From Thaumasiovibrio sp047250365 (GTDB lineage Bacteria; Pseudomonadota; Gammaproteobacteria; Enterobacterales; Vibrionaceae): 64,000 nt of DNA. The notes below the pieces were generated by a model, which saw only the letters and a list, made by a program, of their open reading frames with translations, was not told the DNA's origin and searched no databases. Positions 42,816 to 50,925 of this stretch are shown here, piece by piece. Made by a program: the position numbers and the translations under genes. Location: contig NZ_JBLBVL010000021.1 of NCBI RefSeq assembly GCF_047250365.1, positions 1 through 64,000 on the forward strand. Reading direction: 5' to 3'. Position 1 is the stretch's first letter. Every line of letters starts with the position of its first letter.

Positions 42816-44015
42816 TTAAAGCATATCACTGGCCTTTTGCAGGGCAGCAATAAACTGCTCGATATCTTGTTCGGTATTATATAGCGCAATTGAGACCCGT
42901 ACAGTCCCCGCAAGGTTTAATGCATCACAGAGTGGGTGGGCGCAGTGATTTCCGCTGCGGATCGCCACCCCTTGTTGATCCAATAACATAGCAATATCTT
43001 GGTAGTGAACGCCATCAATAACGAATGAGAAAACGCTACTGTGCTTTTGTAAGCCAATAAAGCGCAGGTCGTCGATAGCCTTAATGCCCTCAACGGCGCG
43101 ATCGCGTAAGGCAAGCAGGTGTGCTTCTGCAGCATCGCGATCGATAGCTTCGAGCCAATTAATGGCGGCGGCTAAGCCAACAGCCCCTGCAATGTTAGGG
43201 GTTCCAGCTTCAAACTTACCCGGTAAACCAGTATACGAGGTGCCAGAAAAGGAGACCTTTTCCACCATCTTTCCTCCGCCGTGCCATGGTGGCATGTTAT
43301 CGAGTAGCGCCTTTTTGCCGTAAAGTACACCAATGCCAGTTGGTGCAAAGAGCTTGTGACCTGAAAAGACATAAAAGTCCGCATCAAGCGCCTGCACATC
43401 GACATTTTCATGCACAATGGCTTGCGCACCATCAACCACCACCACCGCGCCAATACGGTGTGCTTGCTCGATAATGGTTTCAACGGGCAGGCGCGTGCCT
43501 GTCACGTTGGTCATGTGGGCGACGGCAACGATTTTCACACTGCTATCGAGCAGTTGTTGAAAGGCCGCCATATCGAGTGTGCAGTCCGCATTCATGGGGA
43601 TTTTCTTTACTTGCGCACCAGTCTGCTCAGCCACCATTTGCCAAGGTACAATATTGGCATGGTGCTCCATTTCACTGACCAGAATCGTATCGCCGAGTTC
43701 TAATAATGGGCGGGCATAGCTTTGAGCGATCAGGTTTAAGGCTTCGGTCGCGCCTCGGGTCCAAATGATCTCTTGCGCGAAGTTGGCGTTAATGAAGCGT
43801 TGTACGGTGGTGCGTGCGTGCTCAAATTGTGCTGTTGTCGTTGCTGTCATGGAGTGACTGCCGCGATGAACATTGGCATTGCCCTGTTGATATACGGATT
43901 GAATGGCGTCTAAAACGGCTTGTGGTTTTTGTGCCGTGGCTGCACTGTCGAGATAAACAGCTGCAGGTGTCTGCAGAGCAGGAAATTGGCTGCGGATCTT
44001 TTCGATATCAAACAT
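42816..44015 (-). CDS. csdA: cysteine desulfurase CsdA
   Basis: This 399-residue class V aminotransferase-fold enzyme needs PLP and converts cysteine to alanine and enzyme-bound persulfide. The PLP lysine lies in FYVFSGHKLFAPTGIGVLYG (about 218-237), the catalytic Cys in RSGNHCAHPLCDAL (about 356-369), and EMEHHANIVPW marks the PLP-stacking His. It belongs to the SufS/CsdA group by length and the short catalytic loop. The operon is csdA-csdE; upstream lies the GcvB RNA on the same strand, ending 65 bases before this gene, so read-through from gcvB is possible. Confidence 0.94.
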   Translation of the reverse strand: MFDIEKIRSQFPALQTPAAVYLDSAATAQKPQAVLDAIQSVYQQGNANVHRGSHSMTATTTAQFEHARTTVQRFINANFAQEIIWTRGATEALNLIAQSYARPLLELGDTILVSEMEHHANIVPWQMVAEQTGAQVKKIPMNADCTLDMAAFQQLLDSSVKIVAVAHMTNVTGTRLPVETIIEQAHRIGAVVVVDGAQAIVHENVDVQALDADFYVFSGHKLFAPTGIGVLYGKKALLDNMPPWHGGGKMVEKVSFSGTSYTGLPGKFEAGTPNIAGAVGLAAAINWLEAIDRDAAEAHLLALRDRAVEGIKAIDDLRFIGLQKHSSVFSFVIDGVHYQDIAMLLDQQGVAIRSGNHCAHPLCDALNLAGTVRVSIALYNTEQDIEQFIAALQKASDML

Positions 44016-44079
44016 GACAATTATTACTACAATGGGTTATTTGGGGTATATGGTGGCTTAATCTTGCGAAACTGCAAGC

Positions 44080-44280
44080 AAAAAAATAGCACCGTTAATA
44101 AGCACGATGCTAATGTAGAACTTTGACAGACAGGTCAAAAATACAGGAATTGAAGGGTATTGAATACCCAAATCGGCAAAAGTGCCGATAAATGCAAACA
44201 CAACATCGCAATAAGTACTCTCGCATCAGCGTAGTATTTATTACAGGGGAACTATAGGGATTTTCTAGCCAGGAGACAAT
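44080..44280 (-). ncRNA. gcvB: GcvB small regulatory RNA
   Basis: Read on the minus strand, this region holds a G/U-rich stretch (GCGATGTTGTGTTTGC, from about 44210) like the R1 seed of E. coli GcvB. Two hairpins follow (ATCGGCA / TGCCGAT and GGGTAT / ATACCC). Then come TTCCTGTATTTTTGACC and CTGTCTGTC, closely matching the E. coli 3' region, and a terminator stem AGCATCGT / ACGGTGCT ending in seven U near 44080. A -10 TATAAT lies at 44292-44287 on the minus strand, giving a transcript of about 200 nt, near the 206 nt of E. coli. It is divergent from gcvA, as in enterobacteria. GcvB represses amino-acid and peptide transporter mRNAs through Hfq. A CTAAT at 44312-44316 near the -35 fits GcvA control. 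Confidence 0.85.
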
Positions 44281-44333
44281 CGACAAATTATAATATTTGA
44301 GATAAAAAAAACTAATCTATTGAGAGCTAAAGA

Positions 44334-45236
44334 ATGGCAAGACGCTTACCTCCCCTAAATTCCTTAAAAGCCTTTGAAGCTGCGGCACGCAATCTTAGCT
44401 TTACTAGAGCTGCCGATGAATTGTTTGTTACTCAGGCAGCAATCAGTCACCAGATAAAAGCACTGGAAGAGTTCCTCGGATTAAAATTATTTCGGCGAAG
44501 AAATCGCTCTTTGCTATTAACCGAAGAGGGACAAAGTTACTTTTTAGATATAAAAGATGTGTTCACTATGCTGTCGGAAGCGACGGACAAGGTGCTGGAA
44601 CGTGGTTCGAAAGGGGCATTGACAATTAGCCTGCCACCAAGCTTCGCTATTCAATGGTTAGTGCCGCGGTTAAGTGACTTTCATCGCCAGCACCCTGAAG
44701 TCGATGTACGTATTAAAGCGGTTGATATGGATGAAGGCTCACTAACCGATGATGTTGATGTGGCCATTTATTATGGGCGTGGAAACTGGAATGGTTTGCG
44801 ATGTGACAAGTTGTATCAAGAATATTTGCTGCCAGTCTGCTCACCCATGTTATTGACTGGCGACAAGCCGCTGCGCAACTTAATTGATATCAAGTCACAT
44901 ACCCTACTACACGACACGTCGCGCAAGGAGTGGAAACACTTTTTCCGTGAGTTCTGTCTAGAAGGGAGCAACTACAACCAGGGCCCCATCTTTAGCCATT
45001 CGACTATGGTCTTGCAAGCAGCCGTGCACGGTCAGGGAGTTGCGTTGGGTAACAATGTACTGGCGCAGCCTGAGTTAGAAGCAGGGCGCTTGGTCTGTCC
45101 GTTTGAAGAGAAATTGATCAGTCACAATGCGTTCTATTTCGTTTGCCATGAAAAACAAGCCGAGACGGGGCGTATTGCGACATTCCGTAATTGGATTCTA
45201 GCTAAAGCGAGCAGTGAACAAGAGGTATTTAATTAA
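44334..45236 (+). CDS. gcvA: glycine cleavage system transcriptional regulator GcvA
   Basis: This 300-residue LysR-type regulator has the N-terminal winged HTH (MARRLPPLNSLKAFEAAARNL to about 65; FTRAADELFVTQAAISHQIKALE). The effector domain follows (about 92-295; LTISLPPSFAIQWLVPRL, VAIYYGRGNW). The start PPLNSLKAFEAAARNLSFT is diagnostic of GcvA. It activates gcvTHP and gcvB in response to glycine. CTAAT motifs at 44107 (on the plus strand within gcvB) and 44312 suit GcvA binding. The DUF423 gene follows after 36 bases. Confidence 0.92.
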   Translation: MARRLPPLNSLKAFEAAARNLSFTRAADELFVTQAAISHQIKALEEFLGLKLFRRRNRSLLLTEEGQSYFLDIKDVFTMLSEATDKVLERGSKGALTISLPPSFAIQWLVPRLSDFHRQHPEVDVRIKAVDMDEGSLTDDVDVAIYYGRGNWNGLRCDKLYQEYLLPVCSPMLLTGDKPLRNLIDIKSHTLLHDTSRKEWKHFFREFCLEGSNYNQGPIFSHSTMVLQAAVHGQGVALGNNVLAQPELEAGRLVCPFEEKLISHNAFYFVCHEKQAETGRIATFRNWILAKASSEQEVFN

Positions 45237-45272
45237 CTTGTTATCAATACCGGCAATGGAGGGCCATAGTCA

Positions 45273-45641
45273 ATGAAAGGGATTCTGCTGTTTGCGGCAT
45301 TTAGTGGCGCATTGGGGGTGGGTTTAGGTGCTTTTGCGGCCCATGGTTTAAAGGCGGTGTTGTCTCCAGCGATGGTGGCTGTTTTCCAAACTGGGGTGCA
45401 TTATCAGCTAATCCATACGCTGGCATTACTCGCGGTTGCCATTTTGATGCGATTTTTACCGGCAACTACGCTATTATACGCAGCCATTTTTTTCATTGTC
45501 GGAATTGTCGCATTTAGCGGTAGTCTCTATCTGCTGGCGTTAACCGGAATAAAGTGGTTTGGCCCGATCACGCCATTTGGCGGGATCTGTTTTATTGTTG
45601 GCTGGATAGCGTTGTTTATTGCTGTCTGGCGTCATGCTTGA
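45273..45641 (+). CDS. DUF423 inner-membrane protein (YgdD-like)
   Basis: The 122-residue protein has four hydrophobic segments. The DUF423 pattern is GALGVGLGAFAAHGLKAVL, FQTGVHYQLIHTLALLAVA, FSGSLYLLALTGIKWFGPITPFGG. GGAGG precedes the ATG by about 10 bases. It lies between gcvA and rlmM, as in E. coli (ygdD). The function is unknown. Confidence 0.88.
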   Translation: MKGILLFAAFSGALGVGLGAFAAHGLKAVLSPAMVAVFQTGVHYQLIHTLALLAVAILMRFLPATTLLYAAIFFIVGIVAFSGSLYLLALTGIKWFGPITPFGGICFIVGWIALFIAVWRHA

Positions 45642-45650
45642 GGTTATAAC

Positions 45651-46745
45651 GTGAATCAGGTTTTACTTTATTGTCGACCAGGATTTGAAAAAGAGTGCGC
45701 AGGGGAAGTTCAGAACAGGGCCAATCAGGTAGAGATCTACGGCTTTCCGCGTGTAAAAACACAATCCGGTTATGTTATTTTTGAGTGCTACCAGCCCGGT
45801 GATGCCGAAAAGCTGGTCGAGACCCTAACGTTTTCAAGCCTGATTTTTGCACGTCAGATGGTGCTGGTGGCAGGGCAGGTTAACGATTTACCTGTTGATG
45901 ATCGCATCACACCACTTCTGTCTGCACTGGCCGATTACAGTGGCGAGTTCCCTTGCTGTGGTGACCTGCGCGTGGAAATGCCAGACACCAACGAAGGCAA
46001 AGAGCTGTCTAAGTTCTGTCGCAAGTTTACCGTGCCTTTGCGCCAAGCACTGCGTAAGCAGGGGCTGATGTATGCGAAAGATAACCTCAAGAAGCCAGTT
46101 TTCCATCTGTTTTTCACCGCTCCAGGCCAGTGTTACATTGGTTATTCCCGACCTAACAATAACTCGCCATTCTTTATGGGCATTCCGCGCCTTAAGTTCC
46201 CTGCAGATGCGCCAAGTCGCTCGACATTGAAACTTGAGGAAGCTTTTCATGTCTTTATTCCCCGTCAAGAGTGGGATACCCGTTTGGCGCCCGGTATGTG
46301 GGGTGTTGATTTAGGCGCTTGTCCAGGAGGATGGACCTATCAGTTAGTGAAGCGTTCAATGTTTGTTCATGCGATTGATAATGGGCAGATGGCAGACAGC
46401 TTGATGGAGACAGGCCAAGTAAAACACCATGAGGTCGATGGCTTTAAATTTGAACCGCCACGTAAGAATGTGACGTGGCTGGTGTGTGACATGATTGAAA
46501 AACCAGCTCGTGTTGCTCATTTAATGGGGCAGTGGCTGGTAAAAGGCTGGGCAAAAGAAGCCATTTTCAATCTAAAGCTACCGATGAAGGGGCGTTACGA
46601 TGAAGTGTTGCAGGACATTGAAAATATGAAGCTTTATCTGATTCAAAATAAGGTGAAGTTTAATATGCAAGCCAAGCACCTCTACCATGATAGAGAAGAA
46701 ATCACAGTACATGTGCAAGTGTTGAGCGACATTTCGCCACACTAA
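45651..46745 (+). CDS. rlmM: 23S rRNA 2'-O-ribose methyltransferase RlmM (C2498)
   Basis: The 364-residue SAM-dependent enzyme methylates C2498 of 23S rRNA. The N-terminal THUMP-like domain (LLYCRPGFEKECAGEV) precedes the Rossmann domain with VDLGACPGGWTYQLV (about 220-234) and the KDKE-type catalytic residues (Lys in NLKLPMKGRYDEV). The start codon is GTG at 45651 with GAGG 8 bases upstream. It overlaps nothing, lies 9 bases after DUF423 and is probably co-transcribed. Confidence 0.95.
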   Translation: MNQVLLYCRPGFEKECAGEVQNRANQVEIYGFPRVKTQSGYVIFECYQPGDAEKLVETLTFSSLIFARQMVLVAGQVNDLPVDDRITPLLSALADYSGEFPCCGDLRVEMPDTNEGKELSKFCRKFTVPLRQALRKQGLMYAKDNLKKPVFHLFFTAPGQCYIGYSRPNNNSPFFMGIPRLKFPADAPSRSTLKLEEAFHVFIPRQEWDTRLAPGMWGVDLGACPGGWTYQLVKRSMFVHAIDNGQMADSLMETGQVKHHEVDGFKFEPPRKNVTWLVCDMIEKPARVAHLMGQWLVKGWAKEAIFNLKLPMKGRYDEVLQDIENMKLYLIQNKVKFNMQAKHLYHDREEITVHVQVLSDISPH

Positions 46746-46768
46746 AATAACGCGCACTAACAATAGAG

Positions 46769-46792
46769 AAGGCCGCATGTAGCGGCCTTTAT
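46769..46792. terminator. bidirectional terminator between rlmM and xni
   Basis: A perfect stem AAGGCCGC / GCGGCCTT with loop ATGTA and trailing TATT separates two convergent genes. Confidence 0.8.
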
Positions 46793-46810
46793 TGTACTTG
46801 TTGACACCGG

Positions 46811-47587
46811 TTATTCATTTGTTTCGTTGTAGCGAATATCTTGTAAATTGAAACCGAGGGCGATGTCGGTTTTTAAGCTCGCCGCTTGTTTAGCATTAAG
46901 GGCATTCTCTGCTTGTCCTGCTAGCTTTTTGGCATATTTGTCTGGAATATCTTCTGCATTGAGTATGGCGTCGAGGTTTGGGTACAGTGAAAGTAGCTCT
47001 TTCGCCGCTTTTGGTCCGATACCGGGCACGCCTGAAATTTTGCTGGAACTGATCCCAGCCAGTCCCCAATAGTCGGTAAGTTGCTCGATGGGGACACCAA
47101 ACTCTTTTTCAACAAATGGGCCGTCTAGCCAACGTTGTTGGAAGTAGTCGCGTACTTGTAGTGTTGGACGCAACAGCTGACAAAACCCTTTATCCGTTGA
47201 TACGATAGTGACCTTCTCACCGCGATCGGCAACTTTTAATGCAATGGTGGCGATGAGATCATCGGCTTCGTCGCCATCGGATAGCAAGGAGTCTACACCA
47301 ATTGCCCAAAAGGCTTCTTGAATTTCATCTAGGCCTTTTAGTAGAGCCTCTGGCATTGGCTTTCGGCCTACTTTGTATTCAGGAATCAGCGCTGCTCGCC
47401 AGCCACGATCACTGCTTTGATGATCAAAGACTGCAATGATATGGGTCGGTTGACTCATCTTGATAATTTTACTTAGTGCCTGCGTGCAGACGCGGGCAGT
47501 GGTGGTGATATCCGTTGGATCAGCTTGAACAGCATGAACACGACGGATCAAATTAAGTGCATCAATAACGACAAGATGAAGAGACAT
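46811..47587 (-). CDS. xni: flap endonuclease Xni (ExoIX)
   Basis: The 258-residue protein matches the 5'-nuclease domain of DNA polymerase I. It has LVVIDALNLIRRVHAV, DEADDLIATIA, VTIVSTDKGFCQLL and the helix-hairpin-helix ISGVPGIGPKAAKELL. Xni cleaves flaps in a Mg-dependent manner, with a potassium-binding H3TH region. A -10-like TATAAT lies about 15 bases before the start, so it probably has its own promoter. Confidence 0.92.
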   Translation of the reverse strand: MSLHLVVIDALNLIRRVHAVQADPTDITTTARVCTQALSKIIKMSQPTHIIAVFDHQSSDRGWRAALIPEYKVGRKPMPEALLKGLDEIQEAFWAIGVDSLLSDGDEADDLIATIALKVADRGEKVTIVSTDKGFCQLLRPTLQVRDYFQQRWLDGPFVEKEFGVPIEQLTDYWGLAGISSSKISGVPGIGPKAAKELLSLYPNLDAILNAEDIPDKYAKKLAGQAENALNAKQAASLKTDIALGFNLQDIRYNETNE

Positions 47588-47604
47588 AGCAGCGAATTAT
47601 AATG

Positions 47605-47636
47605 GACAGTGTCCTGATAATATCAGGCTCACTGTC
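47605..47636. other. nested inverted repeat between ppnN and xni
   Basis: The outer arms GACAGTG / CACTGTC enclose a second perfect stem CCTGATA / TATCAGG. On the minus strand it follows the ppnN stop by 22 bases. It has no T-run; it may be a terminator or an operator for xni. Confidence 0.45.
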
Positions 47637-47657
47637 TTAACGCCAAGGGTGGATGAA

Positions 47658-49013
47658 TTAGGTTTTTATTTTATAACAAGGTTCGTACTTTGTGCCCGGT
47701 AGCTTCATTCGCTGTTGAGAAACGAAACTATGCAGAAGTTTATCCATGTCCTTCATTAAATTGAGGTCACCATCAATAATAAATGGCCCGTTACGTTCAA
47801 CTTCTTGTATCCCTTCATCTTTAACATTACCAGCAACAATGCCAGAGAAAGCACGCCGTAGGTGGGCTGCGAGGACTTCGGGTTGTTGGTTTAAATGCAG
47901 ATCGAGTGATGCCATGGACTCATGGGTCGGCGCAAAAGGTAATTGAAATTCCGGTTCAATGCGCAAAGACCAGTTGTAGCTGTATGCATCACCACTGGCT
48001 TGGCGGTGCTGTTTTACTTTTGGCATTGCTGATTTCATTACTTTGGCGACTTTTTGCGGGTCATTAATAATGATCTGGTAGCGCTGTTGTGCTTCCTTGC
48101 CTAAAGTCGTGGCAATGAAATTATCGATATTTCGGAAATAGGCTTCACTCTCTTTGGGCCCCGTTAGTACCAACGGCATTGGCTGATCTGCGTTGGAGGG
48201 GTGCAGCAAGATCCCTAAGATATACAGTAGCTCTTCCGATGTACCAACGCCGCCAGGAAAAATAATAATGCCATGCCCCATGCGAACGAAGGCTTCGAGA
48301 CGCTTTTCGATGTCGGGCAGTATAACCAGTTCTGATACGATTGGGTTTGGTGGCTCGGCAGCAATAATCGAGGGTTCGGTGAGACCGATAAAGCGTCCTT
48401 CTTTAAATCGTTGCTTAGCGTGACCAATTGCCGCCCCTTTCATTGGCCCTTCCATGGCACCAGGGCCACAACCCGTGCAAACATTTAACTCCCTTAACCC
48501 CAATTCATTTCCCACTTTACGGGTATATTCATATTCTACATCGTTGATAGAATGCCCTCCCCAACAGACTACAAGGCTTGGGTCGAGACCTGGGTGTAAT
48601 ACATCGGCGTTGCGTAAGATATCGAAAATAAGGTTCGTATTGTGGACGGAGCTGGTTAGATTGAGATCGTTACGGGTAAGAACATGGCTATTGAGATAGA
48701 GGATATCGCGCAGCACAGAAAACATGTGCTCTTTAATGCCTTTGATTAAGCGGCCATCGACAAAAGCATGCTCTGGTGGATTAATGAGTTCAAGCTTCAC
48801 ACCGCGCTCTCGCCTTAATACATTGATATCAAAACTTTTATGTCGTTCGAGTAGTTCTTTTGAGCTGTCGGTATGGCTGCCAGAGTTGAGGACCGCAAGG
48901 GAGCAGTTACGGTATAAACGATAGAGTTCGCTGCTGGCGGTGTGTTTGAGCTTGTCGACCTCTAACTGTGAAAGCAAGTTCATGGCCCCAGTCGGGCTGA
49001 TGTGTGTGATCAT
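47658..49013 (-). CDS. ppnN: nucleotide 5'-monophosphate nucleosidase PpnN
   Basis: This 451-residue LOG-like enzyme hydrolyses purine and pyrimidine nucleoside monophosphates to base and ribose 5-phosphate. It has the PGGxGT motif in IIFPGGVGTSEELLYILG, the CTGCGPGAMEGPMKGAAIGHAKQR region and flanking N- and C-terminal domains of the YgdH type. In E. coli it is bound and activated by (p)ppGpp. The start is 49013, with GGAGG 5 bases upstream; an ATG 12 bases earlier overlaps that site. Confidence 0.93.
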   Translation of the reverse strand: MITHISPTGAMNLLSQLEVDKLKHTASSELYRLYRNCSLAVLNSGSHTDSSKELLERHKSFDINVLRRERGVKLELINPPEHAFVDGRLIKGIKEHMFSVLRDILYLNSHVLTRNDLNLTSSVHNTNLIFDILRNADVLHPGLDPSLVVCWGGHSINDVEYEYTRKVGNELGLRELNVCTGCGPGAMEGPMKGAAIGHAKQRFKEGRFIGLTEPSIIAAEPPNPIVSELVILPDIEKRLEAFVRMGHGIIIFPGGVGTSEELLYILGILLHPSNADQPMPLVLTGPKESEAYFRNIDNFIATTLGKEAQQRYQIIINDPQKVAKVMKSAMPKVKQHRQASGDAYSYNWSLRIEPEFQLPFAPTHESMASLDLHLNQQPEVLAAHLRRAFSGIVAGNVKDEGIQEVERNGPFIIDGDLNLMKDMDKLLHSFVSQQRMKLPGTKYEPCYKIKT

Positions 49014-49201
49014 ATTGACCTCCATAAACTGGGTTTATGTCGGGCGAGAAGTGCTTTTGGCGAATGTTGCAGGAACCCAAAAGAACCACGCCCCAAGCAA
49101 TAAAGTTAAATGCTTGTTTTATTTTCGTTGTTCTATCACCTTACACAGCATCTGTGGGGCTGACCAGCTTATTTATATGAAACTTTATCGAGAGGTCCGG
49201 T

Positions 49202-50764
49202 TTAGACCCAAATCAGCTGATTTCGTCCAGAAGCTTTCGCATCATACAATGCTTTGTCGGCACGCTCTTGCACTTTGTCTGGTGTATCGCTACCACTGAA
49301 GAGGGTGGCACCAATAGAGATGCTGATAGAGACATCTTGATCTCGGAACTTAAAGGGTAGCGACTCGACCGCATGACGAACCGCATTTAACTGTTTGGTG
49401 AGCGTCTCTTTTTTTCGCTCAGCCATGATGACGACAAACTCTTCACCACCATAACGGGCAACAAAATCTGTATCAGAGACATTCTTGTATATGGTTCTGG
49501 CGATAATTTTAAGTGCTTTGTCGCCAGCGATATGACCATAGTTATCATTGATGTTTTTAAAGTGGTCAATATCAACAAAAGCAACACATAACGGGTGTTG
49601 GTAGCGGAGCCAGCGTTTGTATTCATGTTCCATGCGGTCGACGAGAGCGGCACGATTGTATACTTTAGTGAGATGATCCATGAACATTTTGCGTTCTTGG
49701 TCATTTAGCCGCCGACGATAGTCGAGGGTTTGTCCGTATAGGCTGGCAATTTTAGCTTCGTTATAACGTAAACGCTCCAACAGTGCTTGCTCGCGTTTTT
49801 CCAACAGGCGATTACGTTCCACCAGGTGCAACATATCATCACAAGCTTCTTTAACACTGGATATGAGTGATTGGTTATTGGGCGATTTTTCATTTTGAAT
49901 GCGAGAGAGTAATTTCTGCTGGATCTGTGATAACTCACCCGTGAGGTCACGGTGATGTGACACCATGGTTTGGCTATGTTCTAAACTATGGCGCATCGCC
50001 TGCTGTAAACTGCTGAGGTCGCCATTTAGGGTGTTGAGAAATAGCTGTGATTGCTGGCGTTCATCATGGGTGCCATCAATAACTAAGCGGATGACTTTTA
50101 GTGCCAGTTGAATAAGGGTTTCACCGTCAACGCCAATGAGCAGTTGGTTACGAATATCCAGCAATGAATCCCCAGCTTTACTGTCAAAATCTAGCTCTGT
50201 GATTAAGTTCTGTAGCTCATTAGAGAGGTTATGCAGTAAATCTTGTACGATTGGAGCGTGATGTGCACGCTCTGTGTCGGTACTGAGTAATTTTATCGCT
50301 TTTTCGTAAATATCGAGGAGCTGAATTACTCGTGTAAGCGTATCGTGGTGGCCTGTAGATGCAGTGCGATGGAGTTGATTAGCGATATCTCGCTGGAACT
50401 GAGCGGGAAGCTCTCGCGTACGATTTATTACATTAGATGATTGTTCAATTTGCTGGTTTAGCCGCTTAAAGTGATCGACTTTCTTCGCGGATTGACTTTG
50501 GCACAAGCGCTCTAACAGAGCCAATTTAGGCACTAGTTGGCTGATAAGCGTATTTTTATTTTCTAGTAGCGGGCAGACATCGTGAAGCAGTTCATCGAGT
50601 TCATGGCTATCGCCAATTAAGGCTGTGCAAATATGAATAAGAGTGCGTTTCATTAGCCCAATATCTCTAACGGCAGCGAGAGTGCTTTCTCGATATTCTG
50701 CTTGTGCGGTTTCAAGCTGCTCTCGCATGTGCGAAAGCTGATCGGCATAGTTGTTATTGGTCAT
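49202..50764 (-). CDS. diguanylate cyclase with helical N-terminal region
   Basis: The 520-residue soluble protein has a long mainly helical N-terminal region (1-350) without recognised sensor or membrane segments. A short coiled-coil (about 318-360) leads into a GGDEF domain (about 360-520) containing DHLTKVYNRAAL, FVDIDHFKNIND and GGEEF (439-443). The active-site signature is intact, so c-di-GMP synthesis from two GTP is likely. The inhibitory I-site RxxD is not present in the usual position (SDTD in place of RxxD). The upstream neighbour on the same strand is a TPR protein with a degenerate GGDEF domain. Confidence 0.88.
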   Translation of the reverse strand: MTNNNYADQLSHMREQLETAQAEYRESTLAAVRDIGLMKRTLIHICTALIGDSHELDELLHDVCPLLENKNTLISQLVPKLALLERLCQSQSAKKVDHFKRLNQQIEQSSNVINRTRELPAQFQRDIANQLHRTASTGHHDTLTRVIQLLDIYEKAIKLLSTDTERAHHAPIVQDLLHNLSNELQNLITELDFDSKAGDSLLDIRNQLLIGVDGETLIQLALKVIRLVIDGTHDERQQSQLFLNTLNGDLSSLQQAMRHSLEHSQTMVSHHRDLTGELSQIQQKLLSRIQNEKSPNNQSLISSVKEACDDMLHLVERNRLLEKREQALLERLRYNEAKIASLYGQTLDYRRRLNDQERKMFMDHLTKVYNRAALVDRMEHEYKRWLRYQHPLCVAFVDIDHFKNINDNYGHIAGDKALKIIARTIYKNVSDTDFVARYGGEEFVVIMAERKKETLTKQLNAVRHAVESLPFKFRDQDVSISISIGATLFSGSDTPDKVQERADKALYDAKASGRNQLIWV

Positions 50765-50925
50765 ATTTACTGTACTGCAGTTATGTTTAGCCGCAAATGC
50801 ATACGGCGTATTGCGCTGTTAAAAAATGTGCTTCGTCACTGTAACAAAATTCAAGTTATTAGCCACTATTGAGTGAATAAATATTAGTAATTAATAGTTT
50901 ATTACTTAATGTCATATCCGTTATC

